From the NCBI RefSeq assembly GCF_023159225.1, contig NC_063166.1, positions 41,464,149 to 41,528,148 on the forward strand: a DNA stretch of 64,000 nt. The letters run 5' to 3'. Of the stretch, positions 34,386-45,338 are shown one piece after another. A program made the translations under genes and the position numbers. Position 1 is the first letter of the stretch. The number at the start of each line of letters is the position of its first letter. Under the pieces are notes generated by a model. The model worked only from the letters and a program-made list of their open reading frames with translations. It did not search any database and was not told the DNA's origin. The DNA comes from Perognathus longimembris pacificus (Eukaryota > Chordata > Mammalia > Rodentia > Heteromyidae).

Positions 34386-34604
34386 AAGTATATTACAAAT
34401 ATAATATTGTAGTTTCCAACCACTACTTCCAAATTCTTTATTTTTCCTCCCAATTTAGTTTTTATTTTCTTATATTTTAGAGTTTGTCAATAGGTGCAAA
34501 TTTGTCTAAAATTGTTCATTCATTCTTTCTGGTTAACAGACACTTTTCTCATGATATGGTGTTTGTCTCTATAGTCTAAAAGTTTATTTATACAGTCACT
34601 CTTA
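34386..34604. other. Spacer between inverted L1 3' UTRs
   Basis: About 220 bp of unassigned AT-rich sequence. Confidence 0.5.
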
Positions 34605-34905
34605 CATTTTTTATTGTTAAGATGAAGTACGGAGGGGTTACAGTTACATATGTTAGGTAATGGAGTACATTTCTTATCAAACTTGTTACCATCTCCCTCA
34701 TATTTCTCCCACCTTCCCTCCTCCCCAATCCCTCCCTGAGTTGTACTAATAGTTTACAACATATTGTCTTTTAAATATCACTGTTACATTGGTTCACCTT
34801 TTACATTTGTCTCACCATTTTAATGTCCCCCTTTCCTTCCCTAATTCAGACAAACATATATAAAATACTCAGTACCAGAATTAAATACAGTGACAACAGG
34901 TGCTA
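34605..34905 (-). mobile_element. L1 3' UTR fragment, inverted partner
   Basis: Reverse complement of the 34071-34385 segment by eye over about 300 bp, for example GAGGGGTTACAGTTACATATG here against CATATGTAATTGTAACCCCTC there. Confidence 0.75.
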
Positions 34906-35017
34906 AATCACAGGGAAGATGAACAGAAGAAAAAAGAAATAATTTTACATAGTACATTAAAAATACCAATACCAATGATAATAGTGTTTTCCCAGCTCTT
35001 CAAATTTCAAACTATTA

Positions 35018-35128
35018 GTGTTGCTGTTGCTCAAAGTGGCAAAGCACTAGCCATGATCAAAAAGCCTCAGGGAAAATGTCCAGGACCTGAGATCAAACTC
35101 CACAACTGGCAAAAAAAAAAAAAAAGAA
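35018..35128 (+). mobile_element. ID-like SINE half with poly-A
   Basis: GTTGCTCAAAGTGGCAAAGCAC through ACCTGAGATCAAACTCC and an A-run at 35109-35127. Confidence 0.65.
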
Positions 35129-35344
35129 ATAAAAAAATTCAACCTATTTACGTCTTTGGATCTGAAACACATCTATTGTAGACAGCATATAGATTCTTTT
35201 TTAAAAAATTGACTTTAGCAGCCTTTGCCTTTTGATTGAAGTGTTTGGCTCATTTACTGACAATGTAATCATTGATATAACAATACTAGTTATGTCCTCT
35301 TACTATTTATTTTCCATTTTTTGCCTTTTGTTGTTTAGGTTGTT

Positions 35345-35573
35345 TGTGTCAGTCACTAAAGTTTGAACTTAGAGCCAGGGCACAGTTCCTTAGTTTATTG
35401 CTCAAGACCGTTTCTCTACCATTGGAGCCAAAGCACCACTTCCAGCTTTTTGATGGTTAATTGGAGATAGAGTTTCTTGTGCTTTGGTTCCGGGACTTAC
35501 TTCAAACCACAATTCTCAGATCTCAGCCTGCTAAGTAGCAATGATTACAGGTGTGAGCCACTTGCACCTACCT
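35345..35573 (-). mobile_element. B1-ID dimeric SINE
   Basis: Both halves on the minus strand, ending GATTACAGGTGTGAGCCACT in plus sense. Confidence 0.78.
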
Positions 35574-35581
35574 TGGTGCAC

Positions 35582-35875
35582 TAGTGTTGTATATATACAT
35601 ATTATAAAGTAATATTTAAATATAGTTATATGTTACATATATAACAACATAACTATATTATGTAATATATTACAATATAAAATAGTAATATATGCTATTT
35701 ATATATGATATATAATATAGTATAGTATATTTCTATATATTGTAAAATATATTATAGTAATATATTGCTATATATTACTATATACTGTAAACTATATTGT
35801 AATATATTGCTATATTTATATTAATATTAAAATATGTTATATAAGATTATATATTATATGTAAATTATTTTAGTG
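35582..35875. repeat. AT-rich quasi-palindromic tract
   Basis: Nearly 290 bp almost only of A and T with overlapping TATATTA/TAATATA motifs and many short inverted repeats. It could form cruciforms. Confidence 0.85.
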
Positions 35876-36004
35876 GTTTCTCTAGTGAGTGCAATTAGCA
35901 TCTTTAGTGACCACTTTACAAAAAAAATTGTTTCAACTTTGTAAGACTTACCATACTAATCATATCTATATACATTTTAAAGCCCAACAACAGAGTTTTG
36001 AATT
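35876..36004. other. Unassigned sequence
   Basis: Nothing recognised. Confidence 0.5.
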
Positions 36005-36163
36005 CACTGATTAACACAATTCTGCTTTTGAGATATGGTCTTCATACATAGTCTAGGCAGGCTTAAAACTCACCCTGCAGCCCAAGCTGTCCTCAAACTT
36101 ATGATCTTTTTGCCTCCTTCTGAGTGTTAAGATCACATGTCTGCACCACCATGCCTTGAATTG
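36005..36163 (-). mobile_element. B1-like SINE (monomer)
   Basis: TTTGAGATATGGTC...CAAGCTGTCCTCAAAC...CACCACCATGCC in plus sense is the reverse complement of a B1-type 7SL SINE. Strongly diverged. Confidence 0.6.
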
Positions 36164-36294
36164 CTTTTTAAGTGGGAAAAGAAAAGTGCTAACAAACCTT
36201 TATGCTATCTTTTATCTTTTCTTATGCATTTACCTTTAAGTGTTCTCAGTCTTTTCAAGTGAATTAGATTTACTCTGTATTGTTTGTTCTTTAA

Positions 36295-36300
<6 letters not shown>

Positions 36301-36327
<27 letters not shown>

Positions 36328-36520
36328 GCCAGTCCTGGGCCTTGGACTCAGGGCCTGAGCACTGTCCCTGGCTTCTTCCCGCTCAAGGCTAGCACTCTGC
36401 CACTTGAGCCACAGCGCCGCTTCTGGTGGTTTTCTGTATATGTGGTGCTGGGGAATCGAACCTAGGGCCTCGTGTATCCGAGGCAGGCACTCTTGCCACT
36501 AGGCTATATCCCCAGCCCCC
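36301..36520 (-). mobile_element. ID-ID dimeric SINE with TSD
   Basis: T-run tail, complete dimer. Identical target-site duplications TGTTCTTTAAAGTTTT (36285-36300 and 36521-36536). Confidence 0.94.
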
Positions 36521-36536
36521 TGTTCTTTAAAGTTTT

Positions 36537-37062
36537 AAGGATTACTGTTAGCACTTCATGCAGAGCATCTGTTATTGATGAATTCTTTCCACATGTCTCT
36601 AGAAGTCTAAATGATTTTACATCTTTGTTATTGTGAATAAAAAAGTTCCTGGTTGGCAGTCTCTTCATTCAACACTTTCCCATATACTGCCTGAGAAATT
36701 AGCTGAAGATATTTTGTGTGGTGATTTTCTACTCTCGATATTATCTCTGTGTTTTTGAACACTTAGACTGAGATGTGTGCATGTGTGTCTGTCTTTGAGT
36801 TTCTTTTATTTACTGTTCTCTGAGTTTTGGAAACACTCCCACTAGTGTTTCCCATCATGTATGGGAGTTCTTCATCCATTATGTTTTCACCTGTTCTTTC
36901 TGTTCCCTTTTAACTCTAGAAATCCCAGTGTGTGTGCCCTACTCAGTGAAATCCCAGCATCTTTGAGTCTCTGTTCATTTTTCTGTTTACTTTTTCTTTC
37001 TCCTCTTCAGATTGATCTTTCTCCCACCTTAAATCTGCTGTACAGCCCAAGTAGGGATTATC

Positions 37063-37070
<8 letters not shown>
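36537..37070. other. Unassigned non-coding sequence, possible old L1
   Basis: Phrases such as CATGCAGAGCATCTGTTATTG and CATTTTTCTGTTTACTTTTTC recall inverted L1 ORF2 but are too worn for a call. The plus ORF 36861-37250 runs into the following microsatellite and is not a gene. Confidence 0.35.
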
Positions 37071-37123
<53 letters not shown>

Positions 37124-37152
37124 TGTGTGTGTGTATGTGTGTGTGTGTGTGT
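37069..37152. repeat. (GA)n followed by (TG)n compound microsatellite
   Basis: About 26 GA units (to 37120) pass into about 16 TG units with one TA interruption. It lies at the tail of the following minus-strand SINE. Confidence 0.95.
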
Positions 37153-37332
37153 ACTGGAGCTTGAACTTGGGGTCTTGCACTTGGCTTTTTCACTCATCTG
37201 TCCTACAACCACTTGAGCTACACCTCCACTTCCTGCTTTTTGCTGTTTGACTAAAAATGTGAGTCTCACGCAAAGTCAGCCTGGCTGACTTTGAGCTAAG
37301 ATCCTCAGATCTAAGCCTCCTGAGTAAGTGAG
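37153..37332 (-). mobile_element. B1-ID dimeric SINE, 3'-shortened
   Basis: ID half (GGAGCTTGAACTTGGGG) and part of the B1 half ending CCTCCTGAGTAAGTG. The B1 5' end is missing. Confidence 0.72.
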
Positions 37333-37790
37333 TTGCCTATAGGACACTATTGGTGCAAAAACATAAATTGTACTCGATTGAATGTATTCATTGTTAGTTA
37401 TCAAGCTATGAGAGACATACTGAGGGAATACAAGTGAAATTATTTTCCATTATTAGATAGAAGCTTGAAAAATGTAACCCAGAATGCAAGTTGAATTAGG
37501 CCTCAAACAGGGGTACAAATCATGACAGGTAAAGGAGGTGAGAATGAGCAATGAAAACCGACAGAGTATCATGAACAAAGAGTAGAAGAGATAGAAATTT
37601 CTCTTGGCCACTATCTACATCATCACCTGCAGTCGGCATGTGATTGTTCTTCTCTGAGTGGAGAAGAACAAATATGATACAACAGAGGAGAATTTACTCT
37701 TTCTTTCATTTACTCCATAAAATCATACAATGTAACCATTTTAATGTCTGGCATTCAATCCCTAGGACCCCAAACAGAGAAGACACACCA
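37333..37790. other. Unassigned non-coding sequence
   Basis: No gene or repeat recognised. Confidence 0.5.
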
Positions 37791-38020
37791 AAAAAGTGAC
37801 ATACAGAGGGGTTACAGTTACTTAAGTCAGGTAAAGAGTGCATTTCTTTTTGGATAATGCCACCCCTTTCTTTGCTTTCTCATTGTATTTCCTCCCATCT
37901 CCACCCATAAGTTCTATAGTTTATTTCCAACAGTGTCCAGTGAGTAACCATGGCTGCATTTGTTCACCTTTTGTCCCTCCATTACTGTGCCTCCTCTTAC
38001 ATTCCCAAAGATATAAACAG
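37791..38020 (-). mobile_element. L1 3' UTR fragment
   Basis: CAGAGGGGTTACAGTTAC and TTTGTTCACCTTTTGTCCCTCC align with the 34605-34905 segment in the same orientation. Confidence 0.65.
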
Positions 38021-38239
38021 AACAAAAAGAAAAGAACAGCAAAAAGAATCTTGTGTTTACATACACAAAATATTCAATTACTTATAGGTCTTGCAGCTGG
38101 AATTTGATTAATTTGCTTCCCTCTGTTCTTAAATGACCCTTTAGTAAAATTACCTTTGTTCAAGTGAGTGTCACCCAGGGCAACGCTGGCTGCCAACATA
38201 AGAATTCTTTTAAGCAGGACAAAATGAACTTTTTTTTTT

Positions 38240-38475
38240 TTAAAGGTTTTTGTTTTTATCAGCGCAGGGGTTTGAGCTCAGAACCTTCCACTCACTCATC
38301 TAGATTGCTCAGCTGGTACTCTACCACCTGAGCCATGCCTCTAGAATGACTTTTTTGCTAGTTAATTGGAAATTAATTCTCTCAGAATTTCTGCATAGAC
38401 TGGCTTCAAATAAGGATTCTCTAGGTCAATGTCTCCTAAGTAGCTGGGATTAGGTGTGCCACCCACACCCTGGCT
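38240..38475 (-). mobile_element. B1-ID dimeric SINE (old)
   Basis: CAGGGGTTTGAGCTCAGAACC and TACCACCTGAGCCATGCC mark the ID half, then a degenerate B1 half. Confidence 0.65.
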
Positions 38476-38688
38476 TTTATTTTTTTTCCAAAACTTTTCT
38501 ACTACTGATGCTAGCTGACTAACGTACAGGTATTAAGGGAACATGGGGTTTAATTCACTTACTTCTAACAAAGCCATGGATTACTGCCTGCTCTTACATA
38601 CCAAATGATACCTGCAAATTGTTCTTCAGTTTGCAAAGAATTCAGTCTCAAAGGACAATTGCTCAGTCAGTGCTGGGCACTTTGCAAG
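38476..38688. other. Unassigned non-coding sequence
   Basis: Nothing recognised. Confidence 0.5.

Positions 38689-38747
<59 letters not shown>
38689..38747. repeat. (TG)n microsatellite at a SINE
   Basis: About 28 TG units with one TA interruption. Continues directly into a SINE linker, so it has replaced the ID half. Confidence 0.95.
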
Positions 38748-38749
<2 letters not shown>

Positions 38750-38866
38750 ATTAATTGGAGCAGCATCTCTCAGGACTTCTCTGCTCAGGCTGGCTTTGAA
38801 CTAGGATCCTCAGATCCCAGCCTCCTGAGTAGCTAGAATTACAGGTGTAAGCCATTGGCTCTTGAC
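38748..38866 (-). mobile_element. B1-ID SINE remnant (linker and B1 half)
   Basis: ATTAATTGGAGCAGCATCTCTC, then GGCTGGCTTTGAAC to ATTACAGGTGTAAGCC. The ID half is absent. Confidence 0.75.
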
Positions 38867-39462
38867 TGATTAAAAAAAATAAGTCTATTGAAATCTCTCA
38901 ATAAAAAACAGTGCTAAGATTAGAACCAGAGCCTTTAGTTTGGTAAGCCTTCTGTCTCTGAGCTGTTTCATGGCCCATTGTTCACATTTTAAATTTATTT
39001 GTAAAATTGACAACCCACAGTGCCTTTTCCAGCAACTATGTAGCCATTTTTAACCTGTGTGCCTCTAGCTATAAATTAATTTATGCACATATTTTTAGTT
39101 TAAATGCATTCAGATTAACTGTTGTCTCAGATTGCTATTAAAGAAAACGTTAGCATCTTTGAATATTATAAATCAATCCATTAGTTCTTGTCATGATGGC
39201 TCAGAAAAATAGCAAATATTTTGAAAACCGTCTACTCCCAACTTTGTGCTTAGAGATTATTTTCCATTCTGAAAATATTTGTTCTGATTTTTTGTTATTA
39301 GCCTGGAAGCAAGGTCCTGGTAAATACTGGGGAATTTCACAGTCTTCACTGCATGGAGAAGGTGGGAACTGGTTGCCATGGAGATGATTACCAAAGTTTC
39401 TTTCAGGTTTATGATTTCTGGTAGGAAATGAGCATGTAAAACAATCTTTTTCAAGTCTTTGG
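38867..39462. other. Unassigned non-coding sequence
   Basis: AT-rich. Overlapping ORFs at 39193-39387 (+) and 39257-39454 (-) are without family resemblance. Confidence 0.5.
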
Positions 39463-39528
39463 GCTTGAAATTGAATTCAGGGCCTAGACACTGTCCCTGA
39501 CCCTTTTTGTTTGCTCAAAACTGACCTT
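39463..39528 (-). mobile_element. ID-like SINE fragment
   Basis: GAATTCAGGGCCTAGACACTGTCCCTGACC in plus sense is the reverse of the shared 3' SINE monomer. Confidence 0.55.
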
Positions 39529-39600
39529 TAAATTGACTACCATATTACTGGTGGCAGTATCTAGCTCTATTATTTTTGCTACTAATAAAAAGCTGCTGGA

Positions 39601-40335
39601 AAACCCCAAGATATCAAAAAGACATTTGTACTTCCATGTTTATCGCGGCACAATTCACAATAGCCAAAATATGGAAACAACCCAGATGCCCCTCCACAGA
39701 CGAATGGATCCAAAAAATATGGTACTTACACACAATGGAATACTACATAGCGATTAGGAATGGTGAAATATTGTTATTCGCAGGGAAATGGTCAGAACTC
39801 GAACAAAAAATGTTGAGCGAGACAAGCCTAGAACACAGAAAACAAAGGGGCATGATCTCCCTGATATATGACTGTTAACAAAGGGAGACGGAGAGACAGT
39901 AGAGACCAAGTCTGTGAAACCAAAAACTTCTTGTCAAATAGTATTCCCCACAGGATTGGGGCAGCGAACCAACAGTATGTAACTAAAACCAAACAATTTC
40001 TCAACATATAAAGGTCAAAAATTGACCTCTCAGGGGAATACAATAGCTCAAAAGCTATGTATGTACGTTCATATAAGACTACTGTCGACATATGGTCTAA
40101 TATCGACATTACATTTAAAGCCCTAGGCGAACTTTCTTGGGCGTGGCCACATGGCTACTGTATATGTTCTTGATACATTGTATATTGTATATATGTCTAC
40201 CTGACCTAGAGAAGAGATAGAAAAACAGGGCATAAGATATCACAAGAAATGTACACACTGCCCTACTATGTAACTGTACCCTCGTTGCACAACACCTTGT
40301 CAAAACATTTGTGTTCAATAAATAAATAAATAAAT
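39601..40335 (+). mobile_element. 5'-truncated L1 of a second lineage, with TSD
   Basis: The first ~280 bp encode an ORF2 C-terminus in frame to a stop at 39876-39878 (MFIAAQFTIAKIWKQPRCPS, then YLHTMEYYIAIRNGEI). The 3' UTR differs from that of the full-length L1: no long G-run, and it ends GTGTTCAATAAATAAATAAA. CTGCTGGA flanks both sides (39593-39600, 40341-40348) after an A-run, a likely target-site duplication. Confidence 0.85.
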
Positions 40336-40348
40336 AAAATCTGCTGGA

Positions 40349-40840
40349 CATGAATATTGACTGATCTGTGTGGACCACAACCTCTAGGAAAACACCTGTC
40401 TCCAGGGAGAAAAAGTTGGAAGAATAGCTTCCTGGGTTTCCCAATGCTGTCAAGTATCTGTGTAACTAGAAGTAGAAAACACAAATTTAAGGGGGTTTGC
40501 CTCTTGATGTGTCTGCCATGATAATTTTCTCTATAGCTTAAAGAAAAGTAAATCTGATTGCTAATCAGAATTAGATTCAAATCCTGACACTGTTACAAAG
40601 TCCTCTGACATTAATGCCAGATTTGTCAGATAAAAATACAGGATGCAAAATTATACCTTTAATTCAGACAGGAAATACCACCATACAATCTACTAAAGAT
40701 TATTTGTTGTTTATCTGAAATTTAAATGTTACTTAGTACCCTGTATCTTGTTTGGTAGTCTACTAAAATATCTCAATGAAAATTTCCTTAGAGTAATATA
40801 ATATATAATCTTTCTGAGCCCCTGCATGTTCATGTAAAAT
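40349..40840. other. Unassigned non-coding sequence
   Basis: The minus ORFs 40115-40453 and 40266-40580 straddle the L1 border and are not genes. Confidence 0.5.
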
Positions 40841-41060
40841 CGGTGTTTTTGTTTGTTTTCTTGCTTGCTTGTGTTTATACCAGGGGATCAAACCCAGATT
40901 CATAGGCATGGTGAGCAAGTGCTCTACCACTGACATTCATCCCCAGCCCTTAGTATTTTGAGACAGGGTCTTGCTAGGCTGGCTAGGTGTTTGTTATCCT
41001 CTTGTTTCTTCCTCTCTGCTGCTGGAATTATAGGCATGCACCAAAATACCTGACTGAGTC
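40841..41060 (-). mobile_element. B4/ID_B1-type SINE
   Basis: In plus sense: CCAGGGGATCAAACCCAG, GTGCTCTACCACTGA, CATCCCCAGCCC (ID-like half), then TTTTGAGACAGGGTCTTGC to ATTATAGGCATGCACC (B1-like half). Differs from the other SINEs in having a classical ID half. Confidence 0.78.
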
Positions 41061-41388
41061 TAGTTTTTATCTGGGTAATTCTTAGCTTAAATTGGATTTT
41101 AGAGATAGCTAACAATAAATCTAATTCTCAGTGGCTGAACATCAGAAGTATTTTTCTTGCTTATACACAACCAATGGGGTTCAATGTCTTCCATATTCTG
41201 GTGCAAGGATATGGGACTCTTTGTGTTGAAGTTTACATTGTAAGACTCATGCTCTCACTGATGAAAACTAGCTGGGTTGGCCTTGTACTGCAAGTTATTG
41301 ATAATTATTAAGGCAACCATAGTCCAAAAGGAAGAGATGGTTTGTATGAGTCTCTAGTCACTCTCCACATGTTTCCATTTTACCCATG
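41061..41388. other. Unassigned non-coding sequence
   Basis: Nothing recognised. Confidence 0.5.
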
Positions 41389-41541
41389 TAACCATCAATC
41401 CACCAATCTGATCAATCCACTAACCCAACCTTCAGTCATCCATCAATCCATATATCCATATATCTACACATCCATCCACCCATCTGTCCATCTCCACATC
41501 CATCTGTCCACCCGCACATCCACCTATCCACAGTCCACTCA
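41389..41541. repeat. Degenerate (ATCC)n microsatellite
   Basis: Repeated CCATCAATCC/CCATCTGTCC/CCACATCCA units, much diverged from a tetranucleotide ancestor. Confidence 0.85.
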
Positions 41542-42070
41542 TTCATATGTTCATACAAATAGAATATATATGTTCACTTTGCAAAGCTCGTTCTATTGAG
41601 AAAATACAAAAGGCATAAACAAAGGAATAAAAATAAACATATATCACATTCTGACTATGAAGATGGAAAGAAGCAATGTACCGGGCAGAGAATCACTGTG
41701 AGATGATGATAGCAGATATTAATTATCATGCCTTTCTGACCAGATGAAATTAATTGTCATGCGTTTCTGACCAGATGAAAAGAAATGTAAAGGAAGTGAG
41801 AAGGGGGATAGAGCACTTCAAGTGGGAGATGGTATCAAGTACAAAGAGTAAAGCAAGAAGGCACTTAGGGTGAAGAACAGTCAAATCTGGGATGACACAC
41901 AGTGAGCCAGGTCAGCAGCCATGGCAACAGTAGAAAAAGGTTCAGACTGCTGTGAGGATGTGGCTCTTACTCCGAGATGTGTCACCTTAGGTGTGTTTCA
42001 AACATAGGAATAATGTAATCCTAAATGTTAAAAGTCAGGTACTTGAAACTCATATTTGTTTTGTTAATTT
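41542..42070. other. Unassigned non-coding sequence
   Basis: A 31-bp imperfect duplication, ATTAATTATCATGCCTTTCTGACC... versus ATTAATTGTCATGCGTTTCTG..., lies at about 41718-41778. No gene seen. Confidence 0.5.
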
Positions 42071-42071
42071 T

Positions 42072-42532
42072 GTGATTTTCATGCCATCACTTGGATTTGA
42101 CCTCCCACTCTAACTTAGCTTTTTTGATAAAGGCTGCTGCTGTAAAACATAAGCCACATCTCACTGTATTATTATTATTTTTTTTTTTTGGCCAGTCCTG
42201 GGGCTTGGACTCAGGGCCTGAGCACTGTCCCTGGCTTCTTTTTGCTCAAGGCTAGCACTCTGCCACTTGAGCCACAGCGCCACTTCTGCCTGTTTTCTGT
42301 ATATGTGGTGCTAAGAAATTGAACCCATGGCTTCATGTGTATGAGGCAAGCACTCTTGCCACTAGGCCATATCCCCAGCCCCCGTAAGCCACATCTCTAC
42401 TTCCAGGCTTTCACTGGTTAGTTGGAAGTGTCATTGATGGGTTTCATCTGCCTGGGTTGATTCTAACTGCAATCCTCAGATCTTAGCTTTCTCAGTAGCT
42501 AGGATTACAAGCATGAACCAACATTGTCCCAG
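42072..42532 (-). mobile_element. Old B1-ID SINE split by a younger SINE
   Basis: The ID half (about 42072-42162) and linker plus B1 half (42385-42532) are the two parts of one minus-strand SINE. They are separated by the ID-ID copy at 42163-42384. Confidence 0.75.
42163..42384 (-). mobile_element. ID-ID dimeric SINE with TSD, nested
   Basis: Identical target-site duplications TAAGCCACATCTC lie at 42150-42162 and 42385-42397, both in the body of the older SINE. Confidence 0.92.
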
Positions 42533-43353
42533 CGAAAACTCATGTTTTCAATGTTTGTTGAGTACATATACTCTGTAGTACATATCATATACCCTAATAT
42601 AGATGTAGGGGAGGTAGAGCAAGGGTTCATCATGAGGCTGGAACAATACCTCATGTGAGAAACACTAACCCTGAAGAGACATTGTGGAGCTGGAGGGGGC
42701 TGATGTATTTTTAATACATTTCCAAGTCAGAGAAGGGTTTTGTTGAAGGCAGCATGTACTAAAAAGTGACAATAAGAATGATGTAAGAAGTATACAGGAG
42801 GAATTTTGAGCAAGTTAAATCTGAGGTATTTTATATTGTTAAAGTAGTTAGTGAATAAGTTATCATGATTCCCCAAGTAAGCAAATACATCGGGGATTGA
42901 ACAGAAAGACTGAGGATGAGTGTGCAAGGCAACTGCAGGGTTATCACTTGGATTCAAGCCAAAACACTGGTTGTTTTTATTGTTAGGAAAATGGAGGAGA
43001 ATGGAAAAGTAATAGGCTGGATTTAATTTTGTCAACAGGCAAAGACTGTTTATTTCCAGAGAGGGGCACAGACCTTCCCATGGGTTTGGAGATTGTGCAA
43101 GGGGGTGAATTTGGGGCCAGGTTTATGTGGGGTCTGAGCAAGGAAGCAGAGGTTAATTAAAAAGCCACTAGGTCTGGGAAGTTGAGGACTTTTTAGTTGG
43201 GCCCAGTGGGCTGTTAACAGCTGGGCTTAGGTGGATTGCCCTGCCTGCACAGCAAAGCACTTTTGCACATGCCTGAGGTTTTGCCTGGTGCCTGTATGCC
43301 CCTGGGACAATAGGGTGGGGGTCAATCCTTCAATTATCAGGAGGATGGATATG
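42533..43353. other. Unassigned non-coding sequence
   Basis: No gene. The part from about 43030 to 43350 is GC-richer and LTR-like in texture but I cannot assign a family. The minus ORF 42727-43035 has no recognisable product. Confidence 0.45.
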
Positions 43354-43368
43354 AAAAGAAGAGTGTCG
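43354..43368. repeat. Target-site duplication, left copy, of full-length L1
   Basis: AAAAGAAGAGTGTCG, repeated exactly at 50874-50888 after the poly-A tail. Its A-rich start fits the L1 endonuclease preference (TT/AAAA). Confidence 0.95.
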
Positions 43369-45338
43369 CGGAGAGAAGACGGCAGAGGAGCGGCTGAGCC
43401 CTGCAGAGCTCCCTCCGATATCGTAGTTTTCTCACCTCATAGAAACTGTTTCTCCGAGAAAGACAGCCAAAGTAAGTTCTAACAGTACAGGGATTCTGAA
43501 CAGGAAGGAAAAATCGACTTTGCTGGTCTGAAAACACAGTTTTGAGCTCCGGGCGGCGTCCCGCCGCGGCGCCAGCGCCAGCTCCGGCACAGTGCCGGGC
43601 ACAGCCCCCCGCACTCCGCGCAGCTAAAGCGAGAAATACTCCAGACGGCAGCCGAGCACAGAGGACCTGACATCGCAGAGACAGCGTGAGTACCCCGCAA
43701 AAAAAAAAAAAAAAATTATTCTCACTTGTGCCCACAGTCCAGCTTCTGGAAGGCATCCCTGTCCCCACCACCAGAGCAAAGCGCCATCTTTGCCACTGGC
43801 ATAGGGTCAGACCAGACTGGAACTGAAGCGGGCCTGGGGAAAGCGAGGTCAAAAAAAGCCATCTTTGAAAAGGGCAGGAGGGGCGGAATCAGTGAGAACC
43901 AGCTCCGCCCAGAAGAACGCCCCCTGCCCTGGTGGGAGGCGAGTCCGGGGCTTAGCTAGAGATGCCCCGCCCGCCCTGCCCGCCGGAACTTCTAAACTTA
44001 AAGCAAAAGCTGCGAGCAGCTACCAGGGGCACGGAAACAACAGACGGAGGAACAAACAGTTCCGGGGACAGCTAAACGGTCCCTTCACAGAGGAAACTAA
44101 TTCCCAGCCCAAAACGGAGCTGCATTCCATAGCTACCTATGCCAAGGAGGCTGCCTCCCTCAGGCAAGCAACTCTTAGTGGAGCAAAACAGGCCAGAGGC
44201 GCCACGCTCTGCTGAGTTCACAGTCTAGTCAAGTCCAGGCATCAAAGGCAGCGGCCCCACAGCAGACAGAGGAGCCACACTTCCTGTGACTTCCCATGTC
44301 CCCATCGACAGAGGACGCCCAAGGCCTGCCTGCAAGCTGTGCAAACCTCAGAGACCCACGATTGCACCAACAGGGGAGAAGGTCAGAACAGAACCACCCC
44401 TTGCCAACTGAAATCAAGTCAAACCAGCCAATCAGGAAAATAGACTGCAGTCCATTGCAGGGAAACCAGAGACTGGTTTCTTTTTCTTTTCAAACATTTT
44501 TTTTTAACTTTTCTTTTAAATTTTCTTTTTAATTTTTTCACACCTGAAACATCATTGGCTGTTTTTTTTTTGTTTTTATTTTTGTTTGTTTTCCATTTTT
44601 ACTGGTTTGTTTTATCAAGTTTTTTTTTTTTGTGTGTTTGTTTATTTGCTTGGGTTGTTCCTTTTCTGTTATTTTCCTTTTTATTTACTTATGCTTCCTT
44701 GTTAAATAATTTTTCTCTGTTTTGTGTATCTGTCTTCCAGTATTTTTACTTCATTTCTCTCGTTACGTCCTCTTCCTTTAAAAACTACTTTCCTATAAAT
44801 AACACCTACACCCTTTTCTGCTAACTCTCCAGTGTCTGTCATTTTATCAATGTTCTTTCTACCGATTCTACTCTTCTCCACATTTCCATGTCACTGAAAC
44901 TAAACCAAAATCACCACCCCCCCCCAATACACTTTACTCTATTCTCTTTACTACCTCCAACTTACCCTCCTGACTTACTGCCTGGACCTCCAGGTTCCAT
45001 TGACTCCTGGTTATTGGATAGAGGATATCCCAGCTTAATACGAGTGAATCAAAGGGGTTCATAGAGAAAGCCAGTCCTAAAAGAACTTAATATAAAAACA
45101 AGAATTGCGTATAAGGTTGTAACAGTAAATAAGTAACTACTGAATACAGGGCCCAGGATCAGATGTTATATTGAAATTGTATTCTTTAGGAACACCAAAT
45201 CTAACTTTATAGACAGGTATACAAGTTATCTGTATATAATTGTGAAATTGTAAGATTTACACAACAGTGCTTGGTAAGGGCTGCTTTGGGTCTTAAACAG
45301 TGCTCACAGGTGCTGGTAGACTGGCATTCCCAATTCAA
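43369..45338 (+). promoter_or_regulatory. L1 5' UTR / internal promoter
   Basis: About 1.97 kb. The first ~600 bp are GC- and CpG-rich (for example 43545-43640), as expected for an L1 internal polymerase II promoter. The part at 44480-44830 is T-rich. I see no tandem monomers like those of mouse L1. It contains the opposite-strand ORF 43337-43852 and sense ORFs such as 43865-44215 that have no recognisable product. Confidence 0.85.

Noticed and set aside
36861..37250. 129-codon ORF with an Arg-Glu repeat
   Set aside because: The repeat part is the (GA)n microsatellite and the end is SINE sequence.
45300..45338. Upstream start for L1 ORF1 at 45300
   Set aside because: That codon is GTG. The first ATG at 45339 gives a protein of normal family length and start composition.
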